A DNA stretch of 64,000 bases, taken from Crocinitomicaceae bacterium. GTDB taxonomy: Bacteria; Bacteroidota; Bacteroidia; Flavobacteriales_D; Crocinitomicaceae. Location: the NCBI GenBank assembly GCA_022447665.1, contig JAKVAQ010000024.1, positions 1-64,000 of the forward strand. The letters run 5' to 3'. The notes beneath the pieces were generated by a model. It was not told where the DNA came from, did no database searches, and saw only the letters and a program-made list of their open reading frames with translations. Positions within the stretch are counted from its first letter, which is position 1, and the number at the start of each line of letters is the position of its first letter. Below, piece after piece: positions 26,520 to 36,761 of this stretch. A program made the position numbers and the translations under genes.

Positions 26520-27791
26520 CTACCTCAACACAACCTTCTCCACCTTATTCCCTCCACTAAAATCGGTGTAATGTACCAAATAAAACCCACGCTCTAGGTT
26601 TGATAAATCGCACTCATCTTGTACTGTTGTGAAGACTTCTTTTCCATTTAGATCAGTAATGAATACTTGGGTATTGATCATATGATTAATCGTAAATAGC
26701 CCTGTTGTTGGATTAGGATAAATTCCAGTATTAATGAAGATATCTTCCCCTCCCAAAGAACAATTTGGAGCGGTTCCTGGTGCTTCAGTGAAAACTCCAG
26801 CATTTACCGACCAATGCAGCCATTCTCCGCCAGTTCCAGTATTCCACGTATTTAAATCGAATGTGTTTGTACCAGAAGATGTACCTGGAACTTTATATAC
26901 TTTTAAGGCTTCTCCTCCATGATTCCATGTTAAAGGTTCTGTACTTACGAAAGCCTCCGGATTTTGGTCTGCCAATTGACAATTTGGAGCAATGAAATAA
27001 GCAAAATCATCATATGTAGGATACCCTCCATATATACTCGCAACACCATCCGTTCCAATACAAACTGCAGTGTATTCCTCGCAGGCTATTCCTTTGGCGT
27101 ACAATCCATAAATATCTAAAGCCCATGCAATAAATACCGTATGCCTTCCTTTTCTATCGGGTGAGTCATAATGGGTGTCGGTGATGACATTGGCAAGGAT
27201 ATCATTGGCTAAGAAAGATGACGTATCAACAGTACAGTTGTCATCAAAAGGATTGGCTAAAGCAGTAGATGAAGTAATGGTTCCGTTCTCTGCTGAAAAG
27301 TAGATTCCTCCTTGGATGGCCATTCCGGCACTTGTACCACCTATTACAATGTTGCGATTAATAATAGCGTCATTGATCAAAGAATCTATTGGTGAATCAC
27401 GCCAAAATGAAATATAGTCCCATTGATCTCCACCTGCAAACCAAATAGCCTCTGCACCTTTAATCTTATCGTGAATGTAGGTTTCGTTTGATGCTGAAGC
27501 GTTATTAAAAACAATAGTTTCAACCGAATTCAAGCTAACCCCTAAATCCGTATACATATAATCGTTATACCCATCGGAACCTGAAGCACGTAGCACTAAA
27601 ACATCTCCCCCATTGGCTTGGTTTAAAAACCATGTCATGGCTTCATCACTTTCACTCGCGCCACCCATTAGGCACACCCCTCCCTGAGCCTCAACATCAA
27701 GATCTATTGAAGAACCTGTAAGGTAAGAATCGTAATCTTGGGCGTACAACACCCAATAATTAAATAAAAATAGAAGGAAAAATATTCGCAC
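26520..27791 (-). CDS. secreted cyanophycinase-like S51 peptidase with T9SS sorting domain
   Basis: 423 residues. Signal peptide MRIFFLLFLFNYWVLYAQ. S51 features: GVCLMGGASESDEAMTWFL, IWFAGGDQWDYI, nucleophile IGGTSAGMAIQGG and DTHYDSPDRKGRH. The C-terminus NTGIYPNPTTGLFTIN to VEKVVLR is a T9SS type-A signal. Cyanophycinases cleave beta-Asp-Arg polymers; secreted Bacteroidota versions could degrade external cyanophycin or isoaspartyl peptides (inference). Confidence 0.85.
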   Translation of the reverse strand: MRIFFLLFLFNYWVLYAQDYDSYLTGSSIDLDVEAQGGVCLMGGASESDEAMTWFLNQANGGDVLVLRASGSDGYNDYMYTDLGVSLNSVETIVFNNASASNETYIHDKIKGAEAIWFAGGDQWDYISFWRDSPIDSLINDAIINRNIVIGGTSAGMAIQGGIYFSAENGTITSSTALANPFDDNCTVDTSSFLANDILANVITDTHYDSPDRKGRHTVFIAWALDIYGLYAKGIACEEYTAVCIGTDGVASIYGGYPTYDDFAYFIAPNCQLADQNPEAFVSTEPLTWNHGGEALKVYKVPGTSSGTNTFDLNTWNTGTGGEWLHWSVNAGVFTEAPGTAPNCSLGGEDIFINTGIYPNPTTGLFTINHMINTQVFITDLNGKEVFTTVQDECDLSNLERGFYLVHYTDFSGGNKVEKVVLR

Positions 27792-27797
27792 TTAGGC

Positions 27798-28259
27798 CTA
27801 GCAATCTTTAAATGTAAATGTCACTAACTCATCACGATCTTCTTGTCCAAAATTGATTTGAAAAACCTCTTTTCCAACCGAAAATTCACCAGTGTAAGCA
27901 TCGCCATTTTCAGGCATGAATGACATTGACACGCCCCATTCAATCTCACAAGGACCATAAGTTTTATTGATCTCTCCATCAGCAGATTTAGCTACCAGAG
28001 CAAAGTAATCATAATCGCTTTCCTTTGAATAGAACTCATACCATAAGTGATCAATATCAGCTACATCCCAACCCATAATGGTTGTTGCCTGCACCTTATA
28101 ATCTTCACTGTAATAAGCTACTGTGGTCTCATCTTTAGTGCACTCTTTTTCGCATTTTTTATCAAATGCTTTATCGTAATCTTTTTTTGATTCTTCTTTA
28201 GAACAAGAAGTAGCTATGAATGCAAAAGTTGCAAGGGAAAGAAGTATAATATTTCTCAT
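27798..28259 (-). CDS. small lipoprotein of unknown function
   Basis: 153 residues. The signal MRNIILLSLATFAFIATSC has a lipobox (ATSC), followed by a Lys-rich spacer with CEKECTKDE. The body is beta-rich with Tyr and acidic residues (YFALVAKSADGEINK) and ends FTFKDC. Not recognised. It lies six bases upstream of the cyanophycinase-like gene, so it probably shares its transcript. Confidence 0.6.
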   Translation of the reverse strand: MRNIILLSLATFAFIATSCSKEESKKDYDKAFDKKCEKECTKDETTVAYYSEDYKVQATTIMGWDVADIDHLWYEFYSKESDYDYFALVAKSADGEINKTYGPCEIEWGVSMSFMPENGDAYTGEFSVGKEVFQINFGQEDRDELVTFTFKDC

Positions 28260-28341
28260 TATGAATGATTTTAGTTGCTTAAAATTACGCTTGAAAGATT
28301 AGAATTCAAAATTTATTTAGAACGATAGAATAAATACGGAC

Positions 28342-28455
28342 CTACCGTGCCACGTTCTTCTCCCAAACGGACCACAATGAATCAAGCTCAGACTGAGCGT
28401 AGAGATTTGAATTGAAAAATCCCAAGAAGAATATAGAAACGAGCAGGAATTTCAT
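28342..28455 (-). pseudogene. remnant: signal peptide and start of a TPR sensor-type protein
   Basis: 37 codons: MKFLLVSIFFLGFFNSNLYAQ, then SELDSLWSVWEKNVAR and TAG. In Bacteroidota the start DSLWxVW after a signal peptide is typical of long TPR-histidine-kinase or TPR-cyclase proteins. Nothing of the rest remains downstream, so it looks like the 5' stump of a deleted gene. It could also be a real tiny secreted peptide. Confidence 0.45.
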
Positions 28456-28459
28456 TTAA

Positions 28460-28762
28460 CTAACCATTTACAGCAATTAATGCAAAGAGCAGAATACCTT
28501 TAATTCCAAGTCCTATCCAAACACAAATTTTACCCGCCTCTATGCGCTTAAAGTATTTTTCGGCATATACGTTTCGGTTATTATCGTATTCATTGCGTAG
28601 CTCCTTTGCCTTTCATAATGCTGCCCCAGCAAGTCCCAAACCTATAATACTTACAAAAATAATGGAGGCGATACCCATCGCAAGCACATCATTTGCACCT
28701 TTGAGTTTTCGTGTTCCGCTTAGTTCTTCTTGATCAAGTACTTCTTCCACAGACTGGGTCAA
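28460..28762 (-). pseudogene. small two-helix membrane protein (CCC-motif/DUF4190-like) with in-frame TGA
   Basis: From TTG 28762 one frame reads LTQSVEEVLDQEELSGTRK, the helix MGIASIIFVSIIGLGLAGAAL, then TGA at 28613-28615, KAKELRNEYDNNRNVYAEKY and a second helix GKICVWIGLGIKGILLFALIAV to TAG at 28460. The spacing of helices and the AGKIC start of helix 2 match small DUF4190-like proteins. The stop lies exactly between the two helices, where Trp would fit. It begins just after the thiF stop. Confidence 0.6.
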
Positions 28763-28763
28763 T

Positions 28764-29870
28764 TTAATAGGTATTCATTTCAGGATCAACTTCTAAAGCC
28801 CAGGCGTGGATCCCTCCGGTTAAATTAATAAGATTATTGAATCCTTGTTGTTCAAGATAGTTAATCGCTGCTGCGCTGCGCATACCATGATGACAGATAA
28901 CAACAGTTTTTTTCTCTTTTTCAATCTCAGAAAGGTTGTTAGGTATCGAATTCAACGGAATCAATTTACTTTTCTCTATAGAGCAGATTTCATATTCGAA
29001 TGGTTCGCGAACATCAATTAATTGAATGTCCTCGTTACTCAAAGTATTTGAGAGTTCCTTTGCTGTTATAGATTTCATTGTATCTGATTTAGTATCGCAA
29101 GAAAAGTCATAAGATTCTTCGAGCTTAGTCCTCTGAATATTCTCTGGGTTAGCCGTAATATTTAAATCGAGTTGGGTATTCTCCAATAGATTCATCACCC
29201 TAACCTTACCTGATAGGACTTTCCCATTTTTCAAAATTAACTTGAGACATTCGTTGGCCATAGCCGTTCCAACATATCCTGGCAATACGCCTAAGACACC
29301 AATTTCACTGCAATTAGGCACAGAATCTTCTTCAGGAGGGCTTGGGAATAAACAGCGATAAGTTGGTCCATTGCCTAAGTTAAAAACCGCAACCTGACCT
29401 TCGAATTTAAAAATCGAACCAAAGACCAAAGGTTTCTTTAGGATTGCAGTAGCATCACCCACTAAATATCTCGTAGAAAAGTTATCGGTGCCATCAATAA
29501 TTATGTCGTACGCAGCTAATGTATCCAATACATTTTCGCGATCTAAAAAGAAATCGTGAGCTATAAATTCAATATGAGGATTTAGAGCTAAAAGAGCCTT
29601 AATAGCCTCAGAAACTTTAGACTTGCCTACACTCTCAACAGTATATAATACTTGACGTTGAAGGTTAGATTCATCGACAGTATCATTGTCAACAATCCCA
29701 ATAGTTCCGATACCAGCTGCAGATAAATATTGAAGAATAGGAGATCCGAGGCCTCCAGCACCAACAACTAAGACCTTTGCATTTTTTAATGCTTCTTGTC
29801 CTTTTACACCAACCTCTTTAAGCTTTAGATGACGGTCGTAACGTGCTATTTCTTCTATTGATAGGTTCAT
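28764..29870 (-). CDS. thiF: ThiF/MoeB-type adenylyltransferase with C-terminal rhodanese
   Basis: 368 residues from ATG 29870, whose ATGA overlaps the thiH stop. The E1-like domain shows YDRHLKLKEVGVKGQEAL, VVGAGGLGSPILQYLSAAG, DNDTVDESNLQRQVLY, DGTDNFSTRYLV and YRCLFPSPPEEDSVPNCSE. The C-terminal rhodanese (about 265-365) has LIDVREPFEYE and active-site loop CHHGMRSAAA. It adenylates the ThiS C-terminus and could supply sulfur through its own rhodanese Cys, in place of a separate ThiI rhodanese. Last gene of the thiamine operon. Confidence 0.92.
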   Translation of the reverse strand: MNLSIEEIARYDRHLKLKEVGVKGQEALKNAKVLVVGAGGLGSPILQYLSAAGIGTIGIVDNDTVDESNLQRQVLYTVESVGKSKVSEAIKALLALNPHIEFIAHDFFLDRENVLDTLAAYDIIIDGTDNFSTRYLVGDATAILKKPLVFGSIFKFEGQVAVFNLGNGPTYRCLFPSPPEEDSVPNCSEIGVLGVLPGYVGTAMANECLKLILKNGKVLSGKVRVMNLLENTQLDLNITANPENIQRTKLEESYDFSCDTKSDTMKSITAKELSNTLSNEDIQLIDVREPFEYEICSIEKSKLIPLNSIPNNLSEIEKEKKTVVICHHGMRSAAAINYLEQQGFNNLINLTGGIHAWALEVDPEMNTY

Positions 29871-30976
29871 TGCAATACAGGATCCCAATCTTTGAAAACT
29901 GGATCGTATCCTTTTTCCTTAATCACTTTTACAAATTCAGAAGTTGGACGGTTATCGTCGATTTCAAATTGCTCTAAGTTTGCATTCGGGTTGGCGTATC
30001 CTCCAGGATCGGTTTTAGAATCAGCCGAAATTGAAGTTATCCCTAATGAAATCACATTATTTCTAAAATTCTCCGATTCCCTTGTAGACAGGGAAAGTTC
30101 AACCTCTTCGTTGAAGATTCTATAAGCACAAATTAGCTGAAGTAATTGGCGATCTGTCATCACCGATTTTAATTCTATACCTCCCGCGCAAGGACGTAGT
30201 CGTGGAAATGAAACCGTGTATTTAGTTTGCCAAAATTTTCTTTCGAGATAATTCAAATGGGCAGCACAAAAGAAACTGTCTACACGCCAGTCCTCTAGCC
30301 CAATCAATACTCCAAGACCCATTTTATGGATTCCGGCTTCGCCTAATCTATCATGAGTCTCTAACCTATATTGGAAGTTTGATTTTCTTCCTTTAGGATG
30401 ATGTTTTTTATAATCTTCTTCTCTATATGTTTCTTGGTATACCAAAACGGTATTCAAGCCTTCATCAATTAGTTCTTTGTAATCGTCTACCTCAAGAGGC
30501 TGCACTTCAATTGCAATATGAGAAAAATAAGGCTTGATTAACCTTATGGCGTTTTTAAAATATTCCACCCCAACAGTCTTGTTGGCTTCGCCGGTTACGA
30601 TTAAAACATGATCATAGCCTAATCCTTTAATCACTTTCACCTCTTCTAGAATTTCCTCATCACTCAAGGTTTTACGAGGGATTTTTACATCCAAGCTAAA
30701 GCCACAATACGTACAAATGTTTTGGCACTCATTACTTAAGTAAAGAGGAATATACATTTGCAAGGTTTTACCAAAACGCTTTTGAGTTAGACCTTGACTC
30801 AATTGAGCCATTTGCTCCAAATAAGGCTCAGCTGCTGGAGAAATTAAAGCTTTAAAATCTTCTAAATCTCTTCTGTCTTTAGACAAAGCTTGCTCAACAT
30901 CAAGTGCAGTCTTATTGTAGATCGAAGCTTTAACTTCATCCCAATTCAAATTGTCGATATTGAATCTATTATTCAT
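29867..30976 (-). CDS. thiH: 2-iminoacetate synthase (radical SAM)
   Basis: 369 residues. The radical SAM cluster motif is CQNICTYCGFS (CxxxCxxC), with PRKTLSDEEILEEVKVIK, GEANKTVGVEYF and EVQPLEVDDY. It cleaves tyrosine to dehydroglycine for thiazole formation. It shares its first base with the last base of thiG (30976) and overlaps thiF by four bases. Confidence 0.95.
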   Translation of the reverse strand: MNNRFNIDNLNWDEVKASIYNKTALDVEQALSKDRRDLEDFKALISPAAEPYLEQMAQLSQGLTQKRFGKTLQMYIPLYLSNECQNICTYCGFSLDVKIPRKTLSDEEILEEVKVIKGLGYDHVLIVTGEANKTVGVEYFKNAIRLIKPYFSHIAIEVQPLEVDDYKELIDEGLNTVLVYQETYREEDYKKHHPKGRKSNFQYRLETHDRLGEAGIHKMGLGVLIGLEDWRVDSFFCAAHLNYLERKFWQTKYTVSFPRLRPCAGGIELKSVMTDRQLLQLICAYRIFNEEVELSLSTRESENFRNNVISLGITSISADSKTDPGGYANPNANLEQFEIDDNRPTSEFVKVIKEKGYDPVFKDWDPVLQ

Positions 30977-31746
30977 TATGCGTCTAGAAAACTAGTTAAA
31001 GGACTGCTGGCTTCAGCTTTATTTGAACTTTTAGCAAGCTTCGCTTCATAAGCCATTCTACCAGCTTCAACAGCTAACTTAAATGCCTCGGCCATTTGAA
31101 CTGGGTTTTCAGAAACAGCAATAGCAGTATTCACTAAAACTGCATCTGCTCCTAATTCCATGGCTTCAGCAGCATGGGATGGTGCACCAATTCCTGCGTC
31201 CACAACAACAGGTACATTGCTTTGTTCAACAATAATTTCAATAAATTCTCTGGTTTTTACTCCTTTATTACTTCCAATTGGAGAACCAAGTGGCATTACT
31301 GCAGCCGTACCTGCATCCTCTAATCTTTTGCAAAGCACAGGATCTGCATGAATGTATGGAAAGACCGTAAACCCTCGTTTAGCAAGCTCCTCAGTTGCGT
31401 TTAATGTCTCAATTGGATCTGGAAGTAAATACTTAGGATCTGGATGAATTTCTAGTTTAAGAAGGTTTGTTTCCATTGCTTCACGAGCAAGTTCAGCTGC
31501 GAAAACAGCTTCCTTCGCAGTTCTAACCCCAGAAGTATTTGGTAGAAGTTGAATATGCGAATGTCTCAGATGCGATAAAATATCATCGCTAGAATCATTT
31601 GCATCAACTCTTTTTAATGCTACCGTTACTAATTCTGAACCTGAGGCTAAAAGTGCCTCTTCCATTAATAAACTCGAGCTGAACTTACCTGTTCCGGTAA
31701 ATAATCTCGAAGTAAATTCTGTATTTCCTACTTTAAGCTTGCTCAT
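30976..31746 (-). CDS. thiG: thiazole synthase
   Basis: 256 residues. Family motifs: [62 protein letters not shown] and [20 protein letters not shown]. It joins deoxyxylulose phosphate, dehydroglycine and the ThiS thiocarboxylate to form the thiazole. It overlaps thiE by 14 bases. Confidence 0.96.
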   Translation of the reverse strand: MSKLKVGNTEFTSRLFTGTGKFSSSLLMEEALLASGSELVTVALKRVDANDSSDDILSHLRHSHIQLLPNTSGVRTAKEAVFAAELAREAMETNLLKLEIHPDPKYLLPDPIETLNATEELAKRGFTVFPYIHADPVLCKRLEDAGTAAVMPLGSPIGSNKGVKTREFIEIIVEQSNVPVVVDAGIGAPSHAAEAMELGADAVLVNTAIAVSENPVQMAEAFKLAVEAGRMAYEAKLAKSSNKAEASSPLTSFLDA

Positions 31747-32362
31747 AAACTAGGTTTTTCGTTATGTCTTTTAATCTATTCTCTTGAATTAATCTATCTA
31801 TCATTCCTGAGGCCGCAATTCCAAACAATCCTGTGTCCAATAGTGGATTTATATCCTCAGTATCTATACCGCCTATGCCTACAACCGGAGTATTTATTCC
31901 TTCAGCTTTAAGCTTATCTAAAATTCTTTTATACCCCTCCAAACCAAGTATTGGACTTAGCTTCTTTTTGGTATTTGTGAATCTAAATGGCCCTAAACCA
32001 ACATAGTCAACACCTGCGTTGACTTGTAAAATCACATCCTCAATTGTATTGGCAGTTCCGCCAATAATTTTTCTTCCTAAAACTTCTCGCGCAACATAGG
32101 CCGACTCGTCATTTAATCCAAGATGCACTCCATCTGCATTGGAATTCTTAGCCACTTGAATATTATCGTTTATGATAAGTTTTGCCCCGTACTCCTCGGT
32201 AATCCTTCTGCATTCAAGTGCGGTGTTCAAGTAAACTTCGTCAGAAACATTCTTCATTCTAAGTTGAACCCAGTCACCCGCTTGCTCGCAAAAACTACGA
32301 CACTTTTCTATATGCGTTTGCGCATCAGAACCAGTGGTGATATATTGAAGCTTACTTATCAT
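31733..32362 (-). CDS. thiE: thiamine-phosphate synthase
   Basis: 209 residues. TIM-barrel motifs: [43 protein letters not shown] and VVGIGGI, all typical ThiE. It couples HMP-PP and thiazole phosphate. It overlaps thiD by four bases. A second, more divergent member of the superfamily lies at 33084-33653; this one has the better-conserved diphosphate-binding residues. Confidence 0.93.
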   Translation of the reverse strand: MISKLQYITTGSDAQTHIEKCRSFCEQAGDWVQLRMKNVSDEVYLNTALECRRITEEYGAKLIINDNIQVAKNSNADGVHLGLNDESAYVAREVLGRKIIGGTANTIEDVILQVNAGVDYVGLGPFRFTNTKKKLSPILGLEGYKRILDKLKAEGINTPVVGIGGIDTEDINPLLDTGLFGIAASGMIDRLIQENRLKDITKNLVYEQA

Positions 32363-33096
32363 TTCTTATGGTAGCCTAAAAGGGTTTTATTGCTTTCAAG
32401 CAGAGCCGTCACATATTTCTTTGCGTTAAGACTAGCTCGTTTTAATTTATAGCCGTTTGCAAGGTTTGCTGTTAAAGCTGCTGCTAATGTGCAACCAGAC
32501 CCATGCTTTGCTGTTGCTGCTTTTGAATAATTATTTAAGTTGAAAAGATGCTCTCCTTTTTCAAAGATCATGTCCTTCCCTAAATCGGCTTCATTATGTC
32601 CACCTTTCAAATAAACCACAGTTTTCTCAGCTAAAGTATTCCCAGCTTTAACTCCTGTTGAAGAAGTAATTTTCTCAGCTTCTTCCCAGTTAGGTGTTAT
32701 GTAATCGACCGATTCGAGCACCTCATCAATAATCTCCATTTGACCTTTAAACTCAGGACCAGAAGAAATTGAAAGAATGGGATCCCAAATAATTTTAGTC
32801 TTCGGACTAAGAAGCTCCCTAATTCTTAGGATTGTTGACCAATTTTCTATTAAACCAATCTTCACCCATTCAATTTTATACTGCTCAATTAATGGTTTTA
32901 ACTGTTGAAGAATTAAATCTTCACTTAAATAATTGAACTCGAAAAATTTATCCTCTGTCTGAACTGTATTCGCCGTGTTCACCGCAAGGCCATAAACCTT
33001 ATGCTGCTCAAATGTCTTCAAATCAGCAAGAACACCAGCCCCAGCTGATGGATCAAATCCACCTATGGTCAATACTATCGGTCTTACTCTTGACAT
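32359..33096 (-). CDS. thiD: hydroxymethylpyrimidine (phosphate) kinase
   Basis: 245 residues. N-terminal GGFDPSAGAGVLADLKTF and C-terminal anion-hole motif KHGSGCTLAAALTANLANG are ThiD/PfkB signatures. It phosphorylates HMP-P to HMP-PP. Start and stop overlap both neighbours by a few bases, indicating tight translational coupling in the operon. Confidence 0.94.
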   Translation of the reverse strand: MSRVRPIVLTIGGFDPSAGAGVLADLKTFEQHKVYGLAVNTANTVQTEDKFFEFNYLSEDLILQQLKPLIEQYKIEWVKIGLIENWSTILRIRELLSPKTKIIWDPILSISSGPEFKGQMEIIDEVLESVDYITPNWEEAEKITSSTGVKAGNTLAEKTVVYLKGGHNEADLGKDMIFEKGEHLFNLNNYSKAATAKHGSGCTLAAALTANLANGYKLKRASLNAKKYVTALLESNKTLLGYHKK

Positions 33097-33653
33097 TCGT
33101 TAATGGCTTTTTTAAGTTCGTTAATTGGATCATTAGCCTCCCAAATCGCTCCGCAAAGTGCTACACCACTAAAACCAATTGGTTTCATTTCTGAAATACT
33201 CTCTGGAGTAATTCCTCCAAGAGCAATAGTTTGAGCCTCGTTTCTTTGAAAAAAGGAAACCAAATCGTCAGTGTTGAACTTCGACTCATATCCTTTTTTT
33301 GAAATCGAATTTTTAATTGGACTTAAAAAAGTGTACTCCGTTTTATTCGTGGCATTTATCACCTCATCAAAAGAATGACAAGCGGCGGAAATGTACTTCC
33401 CTTCTTCCCATTGATCAGTGCTTCTTTTATGGACACCAGAAATATTGGCTTCAAGATTAAAGCCATTAGATCCATGCACAATCATACGATTATGGTGTTC
33501 GGATTTGAAGTTATTTATCCAATTATTAAGCTCCACTTCTGAAAATTTTGGTTTGCGGACGTGAAGAGAAAATTCATGCTCATCAAGCATTTCTTTCAAA
33601 AGAGAAATCTCTTTACTGGAGTTTTCTTCTCCGGTGATGAGCAGTAATTTCAA
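33084..33653 (-). CDS. ThiE/TenI-superfamily protein
   Basis: 189 residues. It has the barrel of thiamine-phosphate synthase in divergent form: MIVHGSNGFNLEANISGVHKRS, SAACHSFDEVINA, YTFLSPIKNSISKKGY, ALGGITPESISEM and GVALCGAIWE. The phosphate-binding and pyrimidine residues of true ThiE are partly replaced, like TenI (thiazole tautomerase). Bacteroidota thiamine operons often carry such a second copy. Tautomerase or auxiliary ThiE role is inferred, not shown. Confidence 0.8.
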   Translation of the reverse strand: MKLLLITGEENSSKEISLLKEMLDEHEFSLHVRKPKFSEVELNNWINNFKSEHHNRMIVHGSNGFNLEANISGVHKRSTDQWEEGKYISAACHSFDEVINATNKTEYTFLSPIKNSISKKGYESKFNTDDLVSFFQRNEAQTIALGGITPESISEMKPIGFSGVALCGAIWEANDPINELKKAINECQE

Positions 33654-33654
33654 T

Positions 33655-35571
<1,917 letters not shown>

Positions 35572-35772
35572 CTAGCCACCTTGAGTAGCTGTAATCACAA
35601 GAATTCGATCGTTTTCAGTCAATGCAGTATTGTTCCATTGATCTTTCTGAATAACGTTCTCATTCAAGGCTACTGCGATTCCAGGTTTATCAGTAAGTTC
35701 TTTTTCTGAAAGAAATGAATGTAGATCATTCGCTTCAGAAGAACATGCTTCGCCATTATAAAATAAGTTCAT
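35572..35772 (-). CDS. thiS: sulfur-carrier protein ThiS
   Basis: 66 residues, beta-grasp size, ending ITATQGG; the C-terminal Gly-Gly is adenylated by ThiF and thiocarboxylated. Internal motif GIAVALNENVIQKDQW is family-typical. First gene after the TPP riboswitch. Confidence 0.95.
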   Translation of the reverse strand: MNLFYNGEACSSEANDLHSFLSEKELTDKPGIAVALNENVIQKDQWNNTALTENDRILVITATQGG

Positions 35773-35832
35773 TCAAATTTTAATGTGATAGCCCGAGAAA
35801 ATGAAAAGGAGGGAACTCTCCAAAGATTTCAC

Positions 35833-35904
35833 TTTTCCCTTCGCCCGGATTATCGGTTTCAGGTTCTAAGGGTATTTCTCAGCCCTACTTAAAGAGCACC
35901 CCTA
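35833..35904 (-). ncRNA. TPP (THI-box) riboswitch
   Basis: On the minus strand the order is GGGGTGC, GGGCTGAGAAATACCC, GAACCTGA, GATAATCCGGGCGAAGGGAA: the conserved THI-box core in the right order and spacing. About 60 bp separate it from the thiS start. That spacer has a short GGAG/CTCC hairpin followed by a T-rich run (35803-35821), possibly the expression platform. Thiamine pyrophosphate binding would turn the operon off. Confidence 0.95.
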
Positions 35905-35916
35905 AAGTCTTCCTAA

Positions 35917-35924
35917 CAAATTTA
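35917..35924 (-). promoter_or_regulatory. -7 element of the thiamine operon
   Basis: Minus-strand TAAATTTG, a perfect TANNTTTG, lies directly upstream of the riboswitch, which would put the transcript start near the first base of the aptamer. No clear TTG at the -33 position. Confidence 0.5.
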
Positions 35925-35957
35925 GGAATATATAAAGAGAATAACCGTGTTTGGGAT

Positions 35958-36434
35958 TTAAAGTTTATCAACAATGTTTACAACCTCGTTGAGCCATGAA
36001 TCCGAGCTTGAAGATAAAGTGGTATGACTGAAAGATTTTGACTTTATTTCATTCAGGAAATTATCTGTCTCGAGACCCAATAAATCGTCACCAGAAGTAT
36101 TAGGAAGAAGGATATAATGGTCGGGCTCTAGGATATCGATGTTCTTGGAGATCCACTCATCGCAAGATCCAAATTCTTTTTCTGAATAGAGTTTTAAAGT
36201 AATTAAGTCAGAAAAGCAGATAAGAACATCAGGGTATTGTGAGGTTCCTTTATTGTCTCTATCGGCCTGTTCCAGAGCTATATCAAGAATATCATCTTTA
36301 GATAATGAATCACCAGTTTCAATACGTTCCATTAAATAACTTGGAACATAGAAAGTACTGAAGTGAGCTGCCAGTTCTTTGGCGAGGTTTTCAGATGTAT
36401 TGGAAAGATTTCCTGAAAGAACAATTTTTTTCAT
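35958..36434 (-). CDS. NadR/AAA_28-like protein with degenerate P-loop
   Basis: 158 residues. The N-terminal half follows the NadR-type ATPase pattern: strand IVLSG, helix ENLAKELAAHFSTFYVP, then SYLMERIETGDSLSKDDILDIALEQADRDN; compare the family's IVLTGPESTGKTTLA and VPEYAR. The P-loop Gly-Lys-Thr is absent (GNLSNTSENLA) and the E-Y-A-R motif is SYLM. DVLICFSDLITLKLYSEKEFG matches the following strand. It probably cannot bind ATP in the usual way. It follows clpS and the giant gene on the same strand. Confidence 0.55.
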   Translation of the reverse strand: MKKIVLSGNLSNTSENLAKELAAHFSTFYVPSYLMERIETGDSLSKDDILDIALEQADRDNKGTSQYPDVLICFSDLITLKLYSEKEFGSCDEWISKNIDILEPDHYILLPNTSGDDLLGLETDNFLNEIKSKSFSHTTLSSSSDSWLNEVVNIVDKL

Positions 36435-36457
36435 GAAAGGGATTTGGCTATTTCTTC

Positions 36458-36760
36458 CTAATGGATTTTGGCGTCAATACCTCTTTCTGTTAATGCTTCA
36501 CGTTGAGGCTTAAGGAATTCATATGTTCCTTCTTTAACCGCACATTTACCATTGTAATGGATAATCCAAGTGCATTGTTCAGCCTGAATTACTTCATGCT
36601 TACAAACTTTTACTAATGAATTGATTACATGATCAAATGTATTTACATCATCATTGTAAATCACCAATTGTTTCCCAGGAACTTCCTCTACTAAAACGTC
36701 CAATTCCGCATCCGTCTGTTCTTGCTCTTGCGGGTCGTAATTTTTAATCCACTTATTCAT
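36458..36760 (-). CDS. clpS: ClpS adaptor of the ClpAP/ClpCP protease
   Basis: 100 residues. The core LVIYNDDVNTFDHVINSLVKVC, an ExxH-type segment and GKCAVKEGTYEFLKPQREAL are the ClpS fold; NDD and the downstream hydrophobic pocket bind N-degrons and pass them to the Clp ATPase. The start lies one base after the giant gene's stop, so translation is probably coupled, an unusual partner for clpS. Confidence 0.92.
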   Translation of the reverse strand: MNKWIKNYDPQEQEQTDAELDVLVEEVPGKQLVIYNDDVNTFDHVINSLVKVCKHEVIQAEQCTWIIHYNGKCAVKEGTYEFLKPQREALTERGIDAKIH

Positions 36761-36761
36761 G

